A stretch of 64,000 nt of DNA from Cepaea nemoralis (GCA_014155875.1 JACEFZ010022421.1:62001-126000), one strand, 5' to 3'; positions 1-11,124 are shown, numbered from the stretch's first letter. Made by a program: numbers and translations. Notes: a model not told the origin generated them from the sequence alone.

Positions 1-24
1 ACGCTATGAGCGAACGAAAGAAGA

Positions 25-173
25 ATGAAGAAGAAGAAAAAGAAGAAGAAGAAGAAGAAGAAGAAGAAGAAGAAGAAGAAGAAGAAGAAGAAGAAGAAGA
101 AGAAGAAGAAGAAGAAGAAGAAGAAGAAGAAGAAGAAGAAGAGAAGAAGAAAAAGAAAAAGAAGATGTATTGT
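25..173. repeat. GAA trinucleotide microsatellite
   Basis: A nearly pure run of the triplet GAA covers about 140 bases and decays to AAG-rich sequence at its right end. It gives spurious poly-Glu and poly-Lys frames and is not a gene. Confidence 0.97.
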
Positions 174-184
174 GCAATACAATC

Positions 185-440
185 TTTTCTTTAAAAGTTA
201 CCTATTCTTTACAGGACGTAGCAGTCAACACCAGCATTTTTTGGCTGTTCCTAATTCCTGAGCATGTTTACGTTCAGTAGTATGCCATTTCTTTTCGAAC
301 GACGAGCACCCGTATCATTTCACAAAAAACCAATGTCAGGCGATCTGTTGCCAAGTCGCCCACAGCTGTGTTTCGAAAGCGGTATGCGGGATTACGAACT
401 GCGTCGGTAACCCCTTCGCAATACATTACAATGACAAAAA
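185..440 (-). mobile_element. SINE-1 copy
   Basis: One of at least eight copies in the window of a roughly 230-bp dispersed repeat. On the minus strand it has a tRNA-like 5' part with a B-box-like GTTCGAAAC motif (here slightly mutated), then a conserved body and a 3' end reading CGTCCTGTAAAG. Other copies are near 8390, 11600, 14625, 14988, 46200, 52590 and 62780. One copy has a poly-A tail and a 13-bp target duplication, which supports target-primed insertion. Confidence 0.75.
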
Positions 441-604
441 TTCCTTTGTCGGGATCTACCAGTGTAATGTAACATACTACGATTTGCAGTCACTGAATGG
501 AAAAAAGTATAAACACTATTGTGAGATTATATAACATTATTGTAGGATTATATACAATTATTGTAGGATTATATAACCTACACTACATGACATAATCAAA
601 GTAT

Positions 605-745
605 AACATAACATACCCCTATAGGGTGCCGTGGTAACGCTTGTCGGCACGGCGGTCATCAGTTTGAATCCCATGGTGGTGGCAATTTATAAAACTTGGA
701 CTAGGTTACCAGGTCGACTCAGTCTAAAGAGGGTATCGGCAAATG
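605..745 (+). mobile_element. SINE-4 copy with tRNA-like head
   Basis: Starts with a tRNA-like promoter region: an A-box-like GTGCCGTGGTAACGC and, about 35 bases on, a B-box-like AGTTTGAATCCC. The following body (ACCAGGTCGACTCAGTCTAAA) resembles the copy at 18690-18935. Flanking duplications were not found, so the ends are approximate. Confidence 0.6.
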
Positions 746-798
746 ATCTTAAGAGTAAAGGTACACAGTGACCACAAGCAAATGAAAAAGAAAAAAAA

Positions 799-898
799 GA
801 GGAGAAGAAGATATTGACCACTAGCGAACGAAAAACTGAGGAGAAGAAGATATTGATCACTAGAGAACGAAAAACTGAGGAGAAGAAGATGTTGACCA
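799..898. repeat. 39-bp tandem repeat, about 2.5 copies
   Basis: Three successive starts of GAGGAGAAGAAGAT are followed by CACTAGCGAACG-like sequence with a 39-base period. Divergence between copies is low. Confidence 0.85.
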
Positions 899-1632
899 CG
901 TTTTCCACCGAGTACTGAATCTATATCTATAAAACAGAATGTATATGGGTGGGTGGGTGGGTGGGGATGTATTGGATGCGTTCGATAACGGTCCATCCGA
1001 TTGAGATGAAATTTTCTACACGTCTTCTTTTCATTCCCGTGCAACCAACTGTCATAGTTTTTTTTAGTGTAGAATCAGCTATTTACTTACTAAAATGTAA
1101 TAATTAAATTTACATTATCATTTCTATATAGCAAAGGGACTTAACATAAGAAAAGTTATATCAAGGGGCATAACTTTTAATAACATTGCTATTATTTTAT
1201 ATATAGATTGTTGCATTGTTTTCAAAGACTTATAAACTCTTTGTCTATAGTTAATTACAGGCATATGAGTTATAATAAATAGTGATATAATCTTTAAGGC
1301 ATTTTAATAGTTTTCATAAAAATAATGCATCCATTTAAATAGTGAAAATTTTTAAACTCATCTTTTTATTTTGCTTCAACAGCATATTAATTATTTTTTA
1401 ACATTCTCATATGTATGGCGCGTACACCCACGTGGGTATTTATGATGACCATGAGTTACTTTTCATGCATTTTAATGCTTATTGTTCTTTTGTTGTCAAA
1501 GAATTGCTTCAAAAGAGATGATGAATGAAAGAATGTATGAGAGGAAATGGAGAAGAAGGGCAGAATGTAGGACGGGCCTGCGAAAGATTTTCGTTCGTTA
1601 AAAAAAAAAGTAATTTTTTTGTGAGAGAAAGT

Positions 1633-1710
1633 TTCTTGCATATTGTTTGCAGTCAACCCACCACCCACCATTTATTGGCTGTTCGTGATATCTTGGTAAG
1701 TTTACTTTAG
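1633..1710 (-). mobile_element. SINE-1 fragment
   Basis: A short stretch (TTGCATATTGTTTGCAGTCA, then TTTATTGGCTGTTCGTGATA) matches the 3' body of SINE-1. The tRNA-like part is missing, and the copy is diverged. Confidence 0.5.
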
Positions 1711-1789
1711 ATAGATCTCTTCCAATCATATTTTCTACTATCAATCTATCTATTCTTCTATTCTATCTATATTTTACCGGGCCGAACAT

Positions 1790-2046
1790 AGATAGATAGA
1801 TAGATGGATGGATGGATGGATGGATGGATGAATGGATGGATGGATGGATGGATGGATAGATAGATCAGATAGATAGATAGATAGATAGATAGACACAGAC
1901 AGCCGGGTCGGGTCGTCAGACAGACAGACAGATAGACAGACAGACAGATAGACAGACAGACAGTCGGGAACGGGAACTTATATGACTACTTATATGAATT
2001 AAATGAGATGCTCCCCATCAGGGACTAGGCGAAGCCGGGCCGGGTC

Positions 2047-2089
<43 letters not shown>

Positions 2090-2395
2090 TAGTCGGGAAC
2101 GGGAACGGGAGCTTATATGACTACTTATATGAATTAAATTAGATGCTCCCCGCCAGGGACTGGGTGAAGCCGGGCCGGGTCAGACAGACAGATAGACAGA
2201 TAGACAGACAGATATTCGGGAACGGGAGTTTATATGACTACTTATATGAATTAAATGAGATGCTCCCCACCAGGAGCTGGGCGAAGCCGGGCCGGGTCAA
2301 ACAGACAGACAGACAGACAGACAAACAAGCAGACAGACAGACAGATAGATAGATCCCCGCCAGGGCCTGGGCGAAGCCGAGCCGGGTCAGCTAGT
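1790..2395. repeat. GATA/GGAT/GACA arrays with a compound minisatellite of about 110-130 bp
   Basis: Tetranucleotide arrays alternate with a unit containing TTATATGACTACTTATATGA, GAGATGCTCCCC and GAAGCCGGGCCGGGTCAG. The unit occurs near 1970, 2097 and 2220, with a partial copy at 2352. Each unit ends in a GACA array of different length, so the microsatellite belongs to a higher-order unit. Confidence 0.85.
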
Positions 2396-2396
2396 G

Positions 2397-3435
2397 ATCT
2401 ATAAATATATGGGGCCAGCACCATATACTCATCACACCTCACGGTGTGGAAGAGGACCCCCTGTTTTTGCTTACAGCACATCCCTATGAAGAAGACGGAC
2501 AGGTAAATATAAATATTATGATGGAAGAACATCAATAATCAAACAAAGAATACCTGACCAGAAATAACAATAGACTTGTTATGTCCAAAGTGAATCTCTG
2601 AGAATTGTTTTATACCTCTTTGATGAGGCAGGGTCTATATCAGAGCCGTATTTATCAGCGGGGAAAGTCCTGTATTTTCTATGGATTGAACCCGGACCAC
2701 TGTTTTGTCAGACAAGCACCAGATATTACTTATATAGTACAAATATTACTTATATAGTACAAACAGATGCAGTGCTAAACAAAACCTAGGTTTGGACCAA
2801 ACAAAAATGGATGGCGGAAAAAGGGAAGAAGTGGTGTGTCACATTTATGGCCTGAAAGTTGTATAATATATCAAATTAAAGCAGGCGGGTTAGGTAAAAC
2901 TACTGTATTGATATTTTAATTGACACAACATTTGGCGGTATATACACCCACGGCAGATACGGAAAGTCGCTTAAGACGATTAATCACCCCATGGCAGTTA
3001 ATTAGCTCAACAATTAATAATAATATATATTGAGCACAACCTACTACTGACAACGCTGATCGAACTCCCGTATGAACCTAAGGCCCATCCACGTCAATAT
3101 GGAAGCACTAGACTCGAGTTTCGTTCTCGTTTTAGCTCGTCAGTAGTGCATATCCTTGATCGGAGCCGGAAACAAACCCCGGATCACTGGCGTGTGAAGC
3201 GGGTGTGTAACCACTAGACCACGCAGCACACGCTGGACACGACCAAATTATCACAACAGAATACCACAACGTTACCCATCGTAGGCTGTAGCTCAAGATT
3301 TGCCCGATCGCCGCGACTGACATCCGTCAATCGATGTGGACCCGAATGATCAGGTCTTCTCACTGCAAGGCTCACCACGCCGCCTAAAGTCCAGCGAGCA
3401 ATAATAAAAATTGATTTATTTGGTTGTTATGGAAT
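2397..3435. other. Intergenic sequence, no gene recognised
   Basis: AT-rich sequence with a short 21-base direct duplication near 2728-2762. Only short open frames without family motifs occur. Confidence 0.6.
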
Positions 3436-3465
3436 TTGTTACGGGATTTGAGAATCCCGTAACAA
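3436..3465. other. Perfect 13-bp hairpin
   Basis: TTGTTACGGGATT at 3436-3448 is followed by the 4-base loop TGAG and an exact reverse complement at 3453-3465. The function is unknown; it may be the end of a small inverted-repeat element. Confidence 0.85.
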
Positions 3466-3923
3466 CCAAATAAATATGTATATACGAACAAACATATTTA
3501 AAAGCTTATACGATTATGTGTCAGTATATGGTGAGAAAGCTGATTGGTTCACACAGGCCAGTGAAACACTAACAAGAGGTCGCCAGGGCTGTAGGGTGCC
3601 ACCTTTGCATAACTTTTAAGAATCGGAGTGGCTGATGTGTTACTGCGTCCTCTTCTGGCTCATGCTGTCTTTGTTTCATGGTCTGAGCTGTATGGGCTTT
3701 AATACAGAATAAGAAAAGAAGGATGGTACCCGTTTCTCTTTCCTGGACGTTTAATTTTTCCATACGAGATTCAAGTGAAGTACCCGAGTTGATCTCAGTG
3801 TGGTTCGAAGTGATGATTATGAGACTGTGGTTCGAACGTCTAACCTTTTGAGGTGTAAATGAAGCTTCCGAGTTTATCACAATGAGTTTTCTTGAATATT
3901 CAGAGTTTTGAATGCCAGTATTG

Positions 3924-3931
3924 TGTGTGTG

Positions 3932-3966
<35 letters not shown>

Positions 3967-4041
3967 GTGTTAGTGAGTGTGTGTTAGTGAGTGTGTGTGT
4001 GTGTGTGTGTTAGTGAGTGTGTGTTAGTGAGTGTGTGTGTG
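3924..4041. repeat. GT dinucleotide array with TTAGTGAGTG interruptions
   Basis: GT repeats are broken several times by TTAGTGAGTGTG, which itself is locally duplicated. Confidence 0.95.
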
Positions 4042-5060
4042 ATGTGATCTATAGGACGTCTTTAATTACGAACAATAAACACGCACATTCCCCATGTAGC
4101 GGTTATTAATGAAGACCGCACACAGATCACGCCTTTGGAATGCATGCAGGAAGCAAAGAATTCATTTTGTTCCCCCAATACTAAGAAAAAGTAACAGCAT
4201 CAACTAAACACTTGTCTCCAGCGATGTTTATTTCCGCCTATCGTCGCAGCGTTTCCTAATGCCAGTCTTTATTCAGTGTATGTTTGGTTGTGATAACATG
4301 CAATGGTAACTGAGTCACGAGGTGCGTTTGCCAGTAAGCGCACACAACGGTAGAGGAATAACAAGGAAATCATTATTATAATTAATCCGTTAGTGGTCGT
4401 CGCAATGTCATTGTGCCTGAGTGTACTTGGCATTCAGAGAGAATACGTGTGGAAGTAGTACGGGCCATAGTCATAGAATTTAACCGCAGCCTGGGCTTTA
4501 TTACAAATATAGACGCTATATCATATAAGCTCGTTACAAGTTTTCATTCGGTAATGCCTTTTAAACCGAATTGTATTAACATTACTCCGCACAAAAACAA
4601 CGTTAATGATTTCAAGTGATGAAACATATATTAAACAAGAGGCAATAAACCTGTTTTATAATGTGCAGGATAATAAGCTGGTTTATTATCACTTTAGATG
4701 GTTATGAGACAAGTAATTGTATCATAGCCACGCGAATATTTTGACATGTCAATACACAAGCTACGATTATAATCTTAATTCATTGAGTCGGATATATACG
4801 TACTTGACAACATCCGCTACATGTTTGATGCCACACAGAGAAGAGTGATGGATACTAATTGAACAAGTGTTCTAGGAAGTTGTGTCTTCCGCTGTTTATT
4901 GCCTTCTAATGTTTATGTTTCTCGTGAAATATGACACACACATGGTCCTCCTGCGACCGGTGTTCTCCCATGTAAGTATTCCCAACTTTACAGAGTTAAC
5001 ATATTCAGCTATTTCTGCCTCGGTCTCTACACCTGCTTGTTTATATTGTTGTTGTTCTTC
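4042..5060. other. Intergenic sequence, no gene recognised
   Basis: Mixed AT-rich sequence. The open frames at 4413-4619 and 4882-5244 lack recognisable motifs, and the second is extended only by the serine-coding triplet array. Confidence 0.55.
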
Positions 5061-5062
5061 TT

Positions 5063-5141
5063 CCGCGTCCTCCTCCTCCTCCTCCTCCTCCTCCTCCTCC
5101 CCTTCTTCTTCTTCTTCTTCTTCTTCTTCTTCTTCTTCTTC
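5063..5141. repeat. CTC and CTT trinucleotide array
   Basis: A run of CTC triplets passes directly into CTT triplets. It codes poly-Ser on one strand and poly-Glu on the other. Confidence 0.96.
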
Positions 5142-5454
5142 AGTGGCCCCTAAGCCCACCATAACCTCTCCTCCATCCATTATCTGGAGACTTGTTCACG
5201 ACTGGTGTAATTTTGCTCTTAATATCATCTACAGAGTTACGTAACTAGCGCTAAACTAACCGTCTTCAGTTGCATCTTATGACATGCTTGATAGTGCACG
5301 GCTTTACTATATTTTCTACCCTTATCTTTACTAACACCAGCGAGCATATGGTGTGAGGGATTTAAATATTATATTTGTTCTCGCTCGCTTTGAACTCAAG
5401 CGTAGTTCATACACACTACTTCTAGTGGCATTGGACTGAATTTTGCATGTGGAT

Positions 5455-5660
5455 TAGCTTCCACTATTACTAGTGTCTCTTGACATCAGGCTAACCTACT
5501 CCGACTTCAAAGGTACTTGTAATTTAGGTCCCCAAGTCAAGGACGAGAAGTCGACATTTTAGTCCAACTGTCCGGTGTAGGGGTTGAACCTCTTACCTAG
5601 GCATAGCACACCTGATAGTTAAGAACGCGCGTTCTTATCTATGCGGCCACAATGACCTCC
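5455..5660 (-). mobile_element. SINE-3 copy (minus)
   Basis: Matches in reverse the sequence at 17520-17712, over landmarks such as GTCCAACTGTCCGGTGTAGG and CTCCGACTTC. On the minus strand it carries a B-box-like GGTTCAACCCC next to AAGAACGCGCG, consistent with a tRNA-derived head at its 5' end. Confidence 0.6.
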
Positions 5661-6296
5661 ATTACAACATACGTTTGAAGTACATTTGCTATATTATTAT
5701 GGAATCTGTTAAATTCGCGTATTACTGTCCCAAAGCAGTTTCATGCAATGGGTCTGAGATATGATAAAGCTATCACAATTTGAAGGCATGAGAGCAAGGA
5801 GGAATAGGTGGTCAATCTTTCCTTCACTTTGGCAAGCGACACTTTTTGAAGCGCCGTCCGACCGTGGACATGACATTACCAGCACAGTTCGTTATTAACT
5901 TGGCTAGCAGGCGCCTCCATTCGTGTATTAATATTTGTATAATAAATAAAGTAACAGCAGTTGATAGAAACTGCCTGCGGGATAGGGGTATCCTCTATCA
6001 AAGGAGAAGTAAGGTGCCTCCTTCCCCCCGCTAGCCCACGGGACGCCCTTGGGCAAGCTGGAGTACCCCTTTAACTCCCCTATCAGGGCTACGTGAAACC
6101 ATGGGTGCAGGTGGTGGATACAATTGAAGAGCAGCGATAGATAGTCTCCAGTTTCACAACGGTAGGCAGATGATTTATTTTTGGAAACAACGGCTACGGT
6201 CATCGACCAGCATGGTCACCGCTAAGAAGGAAAGGAATGGCAAACTACCTTTTTTACAGATGCCGAGACAATCATGTTTCATAATTTAACAGAGAT
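5661..6296. other. Intergenic sequence, no gene recognised
   Basis: Contains a GC-rich block around 6010-6110 (GGACGCCCTTGGGCAAGCTG) that looks like part of another dispersed repeat, but no second copy was found in the window. There is no credible coding frame. Confidence 0.5.
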
Positions 6297-6372
6297 GATC
6301 CACAACTCTGGTGATCGTGTCAGATGGCGAAACATGACCGCTCACGCTTATCGGCATGGCATGTGATGATGA
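6297..6372 (+). mobile_element. 3' tail fragment of the RTE-2 LINE family
   Basis: GATGATCCACAACTCTGGTG and the following bases match the last codons and 3' end of the LINE at 37815-38160, including the terminal CGGCATGGCATGTGATGATG. Only the final 75 bases are present, as expected for a strongly 5'-truncated insertion. Confidence 0.75.
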
Positions 6373-6445
6373 AGAAGTCATAGGAAATTAAATTATTATT
6401 GCAATTAAATAAATGTAACAGATAAAAGAACAAAATATAAGGCAT

Positions 6446-7102
6446 TACACCCAAGGAAATGTGAACCTGTTACCCCCCTGTAACACCCAAGGAAATATGA
6501 ACCTGTTACACCTCCCCCTGTAACACCCAAGGAAATATAAACCTGTTACACCTCCCCCTGTAACACCCACTGAAATGTGAACCTGTTACCTCACTGTAAT
6601 ACCTGAGGAAATGTGAACCTGTTACCTCCCTGTAACACCTGAGGAAATGTGAACCTAATTACCTCCATGTAACACCCACGGAAATGTGAACCTGTTACCT
6701 CCCTGCAACACCCACGGAAATGTGAACCTGTTACCTCCATATAACACCCACGGAAATGAGAACCTGTTACCTCCTTGTAACACCCACGGAAATGTGAACC
6801 TGTTACCTCCATGTAACACCCACGAAAATGTGAACCTGTTACACCCATGTAACACCCACGGAAATGTGAACCTGTTACCTTCCTGTAACACCCACGGAAA
6901 TGTGAACCTGTTACCTCCATGTAACACCCACGGAAATGTGAACCTGTTAACTCCATGTAACACTCAAGGGAAGTTGAACCTATTACTTCCATGTAACACC
7001 CAAGAAAATTTGAACCTGTTACACCTCCCCCTATAACACCCAAGGAGATGTGAACCTTTTACCTCCATGTAACACTCAAGGAAACGTGAACCTGTTACCT
7101 CC
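6446..7102. repeat. 36-bp minisatellite, about 18 copies
   Basis: The unit contains AACACCCACGGAAATGTGAA followed by CCTGTTACCTCCATGT. It repeats every 36 bases with point changes, and outer copies are more diverged. Because 36 is divisible by three, long spurious frames run through it on both strands. Confidence 0.95.
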
Positions 7103-7489
7103 TTTAAAAACAGCCACTCGCTGAAAAAAATCAGTGTACTCCAACTCATGATTAGATAAAAAAAAAATATTGCATGAACTTTGCAAGATGTCGTAATCAC
7201 CCTCAGCTTATGTTGGCTGTTTGTGGGGTACTAGAGAGTTTTATGTTTAGCAGTTAGCAATGGCTGTAGTTAGCAATGGGGTTGGCAGCCCCCCACCTCA
7301 CCCCCTCCCCCCTCGCCGAGCGACTGAGCAACCCTTTATAGGAAAGCACTGCTCTCATCCTCATAGCATGAGGATAGGACTAGAAAAGGTGCCCTAAACA
7401 CTGTCTGCTCGATAATTACCTAACCAGCTAGCCGTGTTTGGTGAATACCCTATAACTGCGGTCGACATACAACCAAAGTAAAAACAGGT
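7103..7489. other. Intergenic sequence, no gene recognised
   Basis: Includes a C-rich stretch near 7290-7315. No coding or repeat assignment could be supported. Confidence 0.5.
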
Positions 7490-7527
7490 TAAGCAAAAAC
7501 AACCAAACCATATTCCTTTTACCATCT

Positions 7528-8340
7528 GAAATTGGAATGTACGCACCTTACTAGATAGAGAGGGCGCGCCGAGCCCAGAGAGACGAACAGCACTGACTGG
7601 GAGAGAGTTGGGCATGTAAAACATCAATATTGCAGCCTTAGGCAAGACACGACTTGCAGGCGGAGGCCAAATCTGTGAAGTAGGTGCCGGCTACATATTC
7701 TTCTGGAGTGGAAGGAAAAGTGAAGAAAAGTTGCCAGTTCGGCTTGGGGGTTTGTCATTAAGTCGACACAGGCTGGCAGACTAGCTGGATTTCCTAAGGC
7801 TGTAAACGATATGTTTTATGACCATTACGTTACCTCTGCTAAACGGAAGGATGCATGCTACTCATCGTGAGCGTCTACGCACCAACCATGACCAATGAAG
7901 ATGACGTCAAGAACAAGTTCTCATGCATTAACATCTGTTCCCAAAGGAGACAAACTAATACTCCGTTGGGACTTCAATGCCAGAGTAGACATGGACACCT
8001 TCTCTAGGAGCGGCATTAATGGAAAGCACGGAGTCGGGAATTGACATGTGCCGGACACAATCTCCCGATTACCAACACAGTGTTTCGTCTTCTCATGAGA
8101 AATACGACATCGTGGATGCACCCTCGCTCGAAACATTGCCATCTCATTGAATTCGTCATTGTCAGGAGGAGTGACAGACTTTCGGGTGACAAAATCCATG
8201 TGTCGTGTCAAATGTTGGACAGACCATCGTCTGATTGTTTTAAAAATAAACATTCACATCAAACTACCATGGCGTCCTCAAGGGGAATAAATGGAAAAAA
8301 ACAAAACAAAAACGAAATGACACCCACTTAAATTGTAAGA
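7528..8340 (+). pseudogene. LINE apurinic endonuclease domain, degraded
   Basis: Read across frames it shows the start WNVRTL, then AALGKTR near 7635, a block with FFWSGRKSEE near 7700, VSVYAPTMTN near 7873 and an F-N-A-R segment near 7970, where the usual G-D-F-N has become W-D-F-N. SWMHPRSKH near 8113 and a diverged WTDHRLIV segment near 8220 follow. These are the ordered motifs of the AP-endonuclease family that nicks the target in RTE- and CR1-like LINEs. Reading needs repeated frame changes and passes stops, so no active protein is made. Confidence 0.85.
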
Positions 8341-8389
8341 AAATGCCGCTGTCGTTTATAAAATGACGGAGGACCGCCTCAAGCCCAGT

Positions 8390-8633
8390 TTTTTTTTTTT
8401 AGCATATCCTTTACAGGACTTAGCTGTCAACACCAGCATCTTTCAGCTGTATGTTGATCTCTTGGCAAGATTACGCTCAGTAGTTTGCCATTGATTTCTG
8501 AGCGGCCGGCTCAGTATCCCGCAAGTCACGAGCGGGGGTCGAACCGCCTCAGTTCTCGCTCCGCTACGAGACTCTGCGTGATAAACAGGATTACAGAGAG
8601 AAAGTGTTGTAACCCCACAGCCAGAGAGACCGG
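8390..8633 (-). mobile_element. SINE-1 copy with target-site duplication
   Basis: Flanked by CCTCAAGCCCAGT at 8377-8389 and 8634-8646. A poly-T run at 8390-8400 is the poly-A tail of a minus-strand insertion. On the minus strand the head has an A-box-like GTAGCGGAGCGAG and a B-box-like GGTTCGACCCC, followed by the shared body and the end TCCTGTAAAGGATATGC. This is the best-defined copy of the family and shows target-primed integration into the LINE. Confidence 0.88.
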
Positions 8634-8649
8634 CCTCAAGCCCAGTGCA

Positions 8650-9680
8650 GCAGTTAAAAAAAAAGACGTGAAAATAGAGTGGATAGCCCTAAAAGACACA
8701 ATCTACAACACTGCTGTGGAAATCCTGGGGCTAGCCTCCCGAAGCAAAAAGACTGGTTCGATGGAAATTCTGAAGACATCAACCAATTGCTGGCCGAGAA
8801 ATACCTTCTCCACAAGGCATATTTGAACGATCCGAAATCCAAAAAAAGATCCTTGAACAACATCAGAAAAGTAATGCAACATATGCGGAACACCTGGCTG
8901 AGAAATAAAACTGACGAGATTCAAGGCTTTGCTGACAGACATGTTGTGAAAAACTTCTATGACTAACTAAAAGTTGTCTATGGCCCTACTTCACCGGGCA
9001 TAGTTCTCTCTTCATTGCAGATGGGGGAACATTGGCTACCGACAAGAAAGAAATCCTCCAACGTTGGGCAGAGCATTTTAGCAACATCGTAAATGCAACC
9101 TCTTCGATTAATGAGGAAACCATCAACTGCCTGTTCCAAGTCCCCACTAACGATACTCTGACTGACATAGTAGCCATAGTAGAAATTAACAAAGCGATCC
9201 AGCAACTTTACAGCGGTAAGGCCACTAGTACTGACTCAATCCCGGCAGAGATCTACAAAGCGGATGGACAGGTTCTGAAAGGGCAGCTTCACTAAGTCTT
9301 TATAAACATATGGGTGAACAAGACCTTGCCACAAGATTTCAAGGACGGGTCAATAGTCCACCTATACAAACGTAAAGGAAACCAACAATCCTGTGACAAC
9401 CACCGAGGCATCTCCTTCCTCTCAATTGCAGGGAAGATACTCGCCAAAATTCTTCTCAGTCGCCTCACAGCTTATCTCGACCAAGGTCTTCTTCCTGAGA
9501 GTCAATATGGCTGTAGAAAAGAACGAGCGACTGTTGACTTGATTTTCGCTGCAGGGCAGTAGCAAGAGAAAAGTCAGGAACAGAACTTTGAACTGTTCTC
9601 CACTTTTATGGATCTTACCAAAGCGTTTTGATACAGTCAGCAGAGAAGGACTGGAAGATGATGGCCAAATATGGCGACCA
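8650..9680 (+). pseudogene. LINE reverse transcriptase, N-terminal half, degraded
   Basis: Recognisable blocks in order are DWFDGNSEDI near 8750, KTDEIQGFADR near 8920, the linker ILQRWAEHFSNI near 9055, SGKATSTDSIPAE near 9212, HRGISFLSIAGKILAK near 9402, LPESQYGCRKERATVD near 9490, and the first catalytic block F-M-D-L-T-K-A-F-D-T near 9605. The second catalytic block (Y/F-A-D-D) is not present, so the element ends inside the polymerase. At least four frame interruptions occur. Confidence 0.87.
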
Positions 9681-9689
9681 TTCTTTTTT

Positions 9690-9808
9690 GTTTATAAAAG
9701 CTATAGAGGGATTAAAGAAGTGATGTTTTTAAAAAGTAATAGAAGGCTTAAAGACATACGGTTTTTATAAAGGTATAGAGGGGTTAACGACATGAGGTTA
9801 TATCCCAT
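9690..9808 (-). repeat. Three copies of the 38-bp repeat seen at 12902-13476
   Basis: TATAGAGGGGTTAACGACAT and similar units repeat about every 38 bases, in the opposite orientation to the large array at 12.9-13.5 kb. Confidence 0.75.
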
Positions 9809-9809
9809 A

Positions 9810-9925
9810 TGGCTCTATCTATATGAGCTGAATGGCTGACAGACTACCGAAAGTGTCGCACAGAGCACGAACTCCGTAGCTCCAGCAACGATGCGCAGGG
9901 GTCTTTGAAGAACAACAAAAAATGC
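9810..9925 (-). mobile_element. SINE-2 fragment
   Basis: Shares TATCCCATATGGCTC, GTCGCACAGAGCACGAACTC and the following CGTAGCTC with the full-length SINE-2 at 33866-34106. The tRNA-like head is missing. Confidence 0.7.
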
Positions 9926-9975
9926 ACTCGTGAACCGAATATATGAGAAATATATAAACATATGAACAAATGAAT

Positions 9976-10362
9976 AATGTAAGAAGAAATTAGAAGCAAC
10001 AGAGATGTAGTTCCTGAGACGAATGTTGCGAATTCCTTGGACAGCCAGAGTAACTAACAACGACTGCCTGAAACAGGCTAATGAAACTAGAACACTATAC
10101 ACAACAATAAGAAAGAGACAAACAGCTTTCTTTGGTCATGTAATGAGAAGAGAGGCATTGGAGAACATCGTGACAACTTGAAAAATCGAGGGGAAGAGAG
10201 GCAGAGGCAGACCAAGAGAAATGATGCTGGATGGATTGAGACGGTGGCACGGAGGAATATCAGCAGCAGAGTTGATCCAGAAAACCAAAGACCGAGATCT
10301 GTGGAGAGCCATGAACGCCTACGCCAGCTGACAGGGCACTTGATGATGATGATGATGAGAAA
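9976..10362 (+). pseudogene. RTE-like LINE C-terminus and tail
   Basis: Encodes, with two in-frame stops, the C-terminal part of an RTE/BovB-type polyprotein: KLEATEM near 9985, RMLRIPWTARVTN near 10020, RKRQTAFFGHVMRRE near 10110, GKRGRGRPRE near 10193 and DRDLWRAMNAYA near 10298. It ends in a TGATGATGATGA tail. The sequence GAGAAATATATGAACATATG lies on both sides (9945-9970 and 10363-10400), so the fragment probably inserted into a small tandem repeat. Confidence 0.85.
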
Positions 10363-10534
10363 TATATGAACATATGAGAAATATATGAACATGTGAGAAA
10401 GACTCAGAAAACGAACCGCCGACATTCAGGGTGTGAGGTAGACGGCTTGAACACTCGGCTACGGAGACCCTTCCTGTATTCTGTCCTCATATTCTCTTTA
10501 TGTTTACAGTGAGTGTTTTCAAAAATAGTATGTG

Positions 10535-10850
10535 CTCTACGGCTGGGAACATATATGACAGGGAACATGCTGTGCACTACGACTGTGAACATATATGATA
10601 GGGAACATGTTGTGCACTACGGCTGTGAACATATATGACAGGGAACATGTTGTGCACTACGGCTGTGAACATATATGACAGGGAACATGTTGTGCACTAC
10701 GGCTGTGAACATATATGACAGGGAACATGTTGTGCACTACGGCTGTGAACATATATGACAGGGAACATGTTGTGCACTACGGCTGTGAACATATATGACA
10801 GGGAACATGTTGTGCACTACGGCTGTGAACATATATGATAGAGACCATGT
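10535..10850. repeat. 40-bp tandem repeat, about 8 copies
   Basis: The unit includes TGTGAACATATATGACAGGG and AACATGTTGTGCACTACGGC. The central copies are identical, and the first and last are diverged. Confidence 0.96.
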
Positions 10851-11124
10851 TGGCGTGCTCTGTCGTCTCGGCGGGATAAAGAGTTAATAAACATAACACC
10901 AAGGTTTCGCATATGCACGCAAGCATTTGATTTACAGAAAAAACAGCAAAAACAACAACAACAACTAGCAGTTGTTGCTTTAACCAACATCGTCTCATTT
11001 GTTGCTTCAACTACACCACGCCCAGACAGTATCTACTTTAGTCTATTTTATCCAATTTATTAGTTAAGATTGTTTGGTAGCAGATAGTTATTACGTTTAT
11101 CTTAACATACTGATTTATTTTCAA
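10851..11124. other. Intergenic sequence, no gene recognised
   Basis: Contains a CAA-rich stretch near 10940-10965 but no supported feature. Confidence 0.5.

Larger units (their letters stand above)
945..2396 (-). mobile_element. Candidate microsatellite-bearing dispersed element (inverted copy)
   Basis: A block near 970-1150 (complement of GTAGAAAATTTCATCTCAAT and flanking sequence) and a terminal GC-rich motif near 2355-2396 (CGAGCCGGGTCAGCTAG) recur in the opposite orientation at 19310-19760, again with a large tetranucleotide array between them. The shared order core, then tetranucleotide array, then GC-rich end ending in CTAG suggests one element family that carries an expanding microsatellite, as in Helentron-like non-autonomous elements. 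The class assignment is inference. A SINE-1-like fragment lies inside at about 1635-1710. Confidence 0.5.
7490..9680 (+). mobile_element. LINE with endonuclease and partial reverse transcriptase, split by a SINE
   Basis: A plus-strand non-LTR retrotransposon of the kind often mis-annotated as craniofacial development protein 2-like. It keeps the start of the apurinic endonuclease and runs into the reverse transcriptase, where it stops just after the first catalytic block near 9650. A SINE with a 13-bp target duplication lies inside it at 8390-8633. Several frameshifts and stops show it is dead. The 3' half of the polymerase and the tail are absent. Confidence 0.85.

Noticed and set aside
6446..7102. 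Possible CRISPR-like array (36-bp direct repeats)
   Set aside because: The repeats are head-to-tail without spacers, and all surroundings are animal mobile elements.
7394..7645. 83-codon minus frame
   Set aside because: It overlaps the start of the LINE endonuclease on the other strand.
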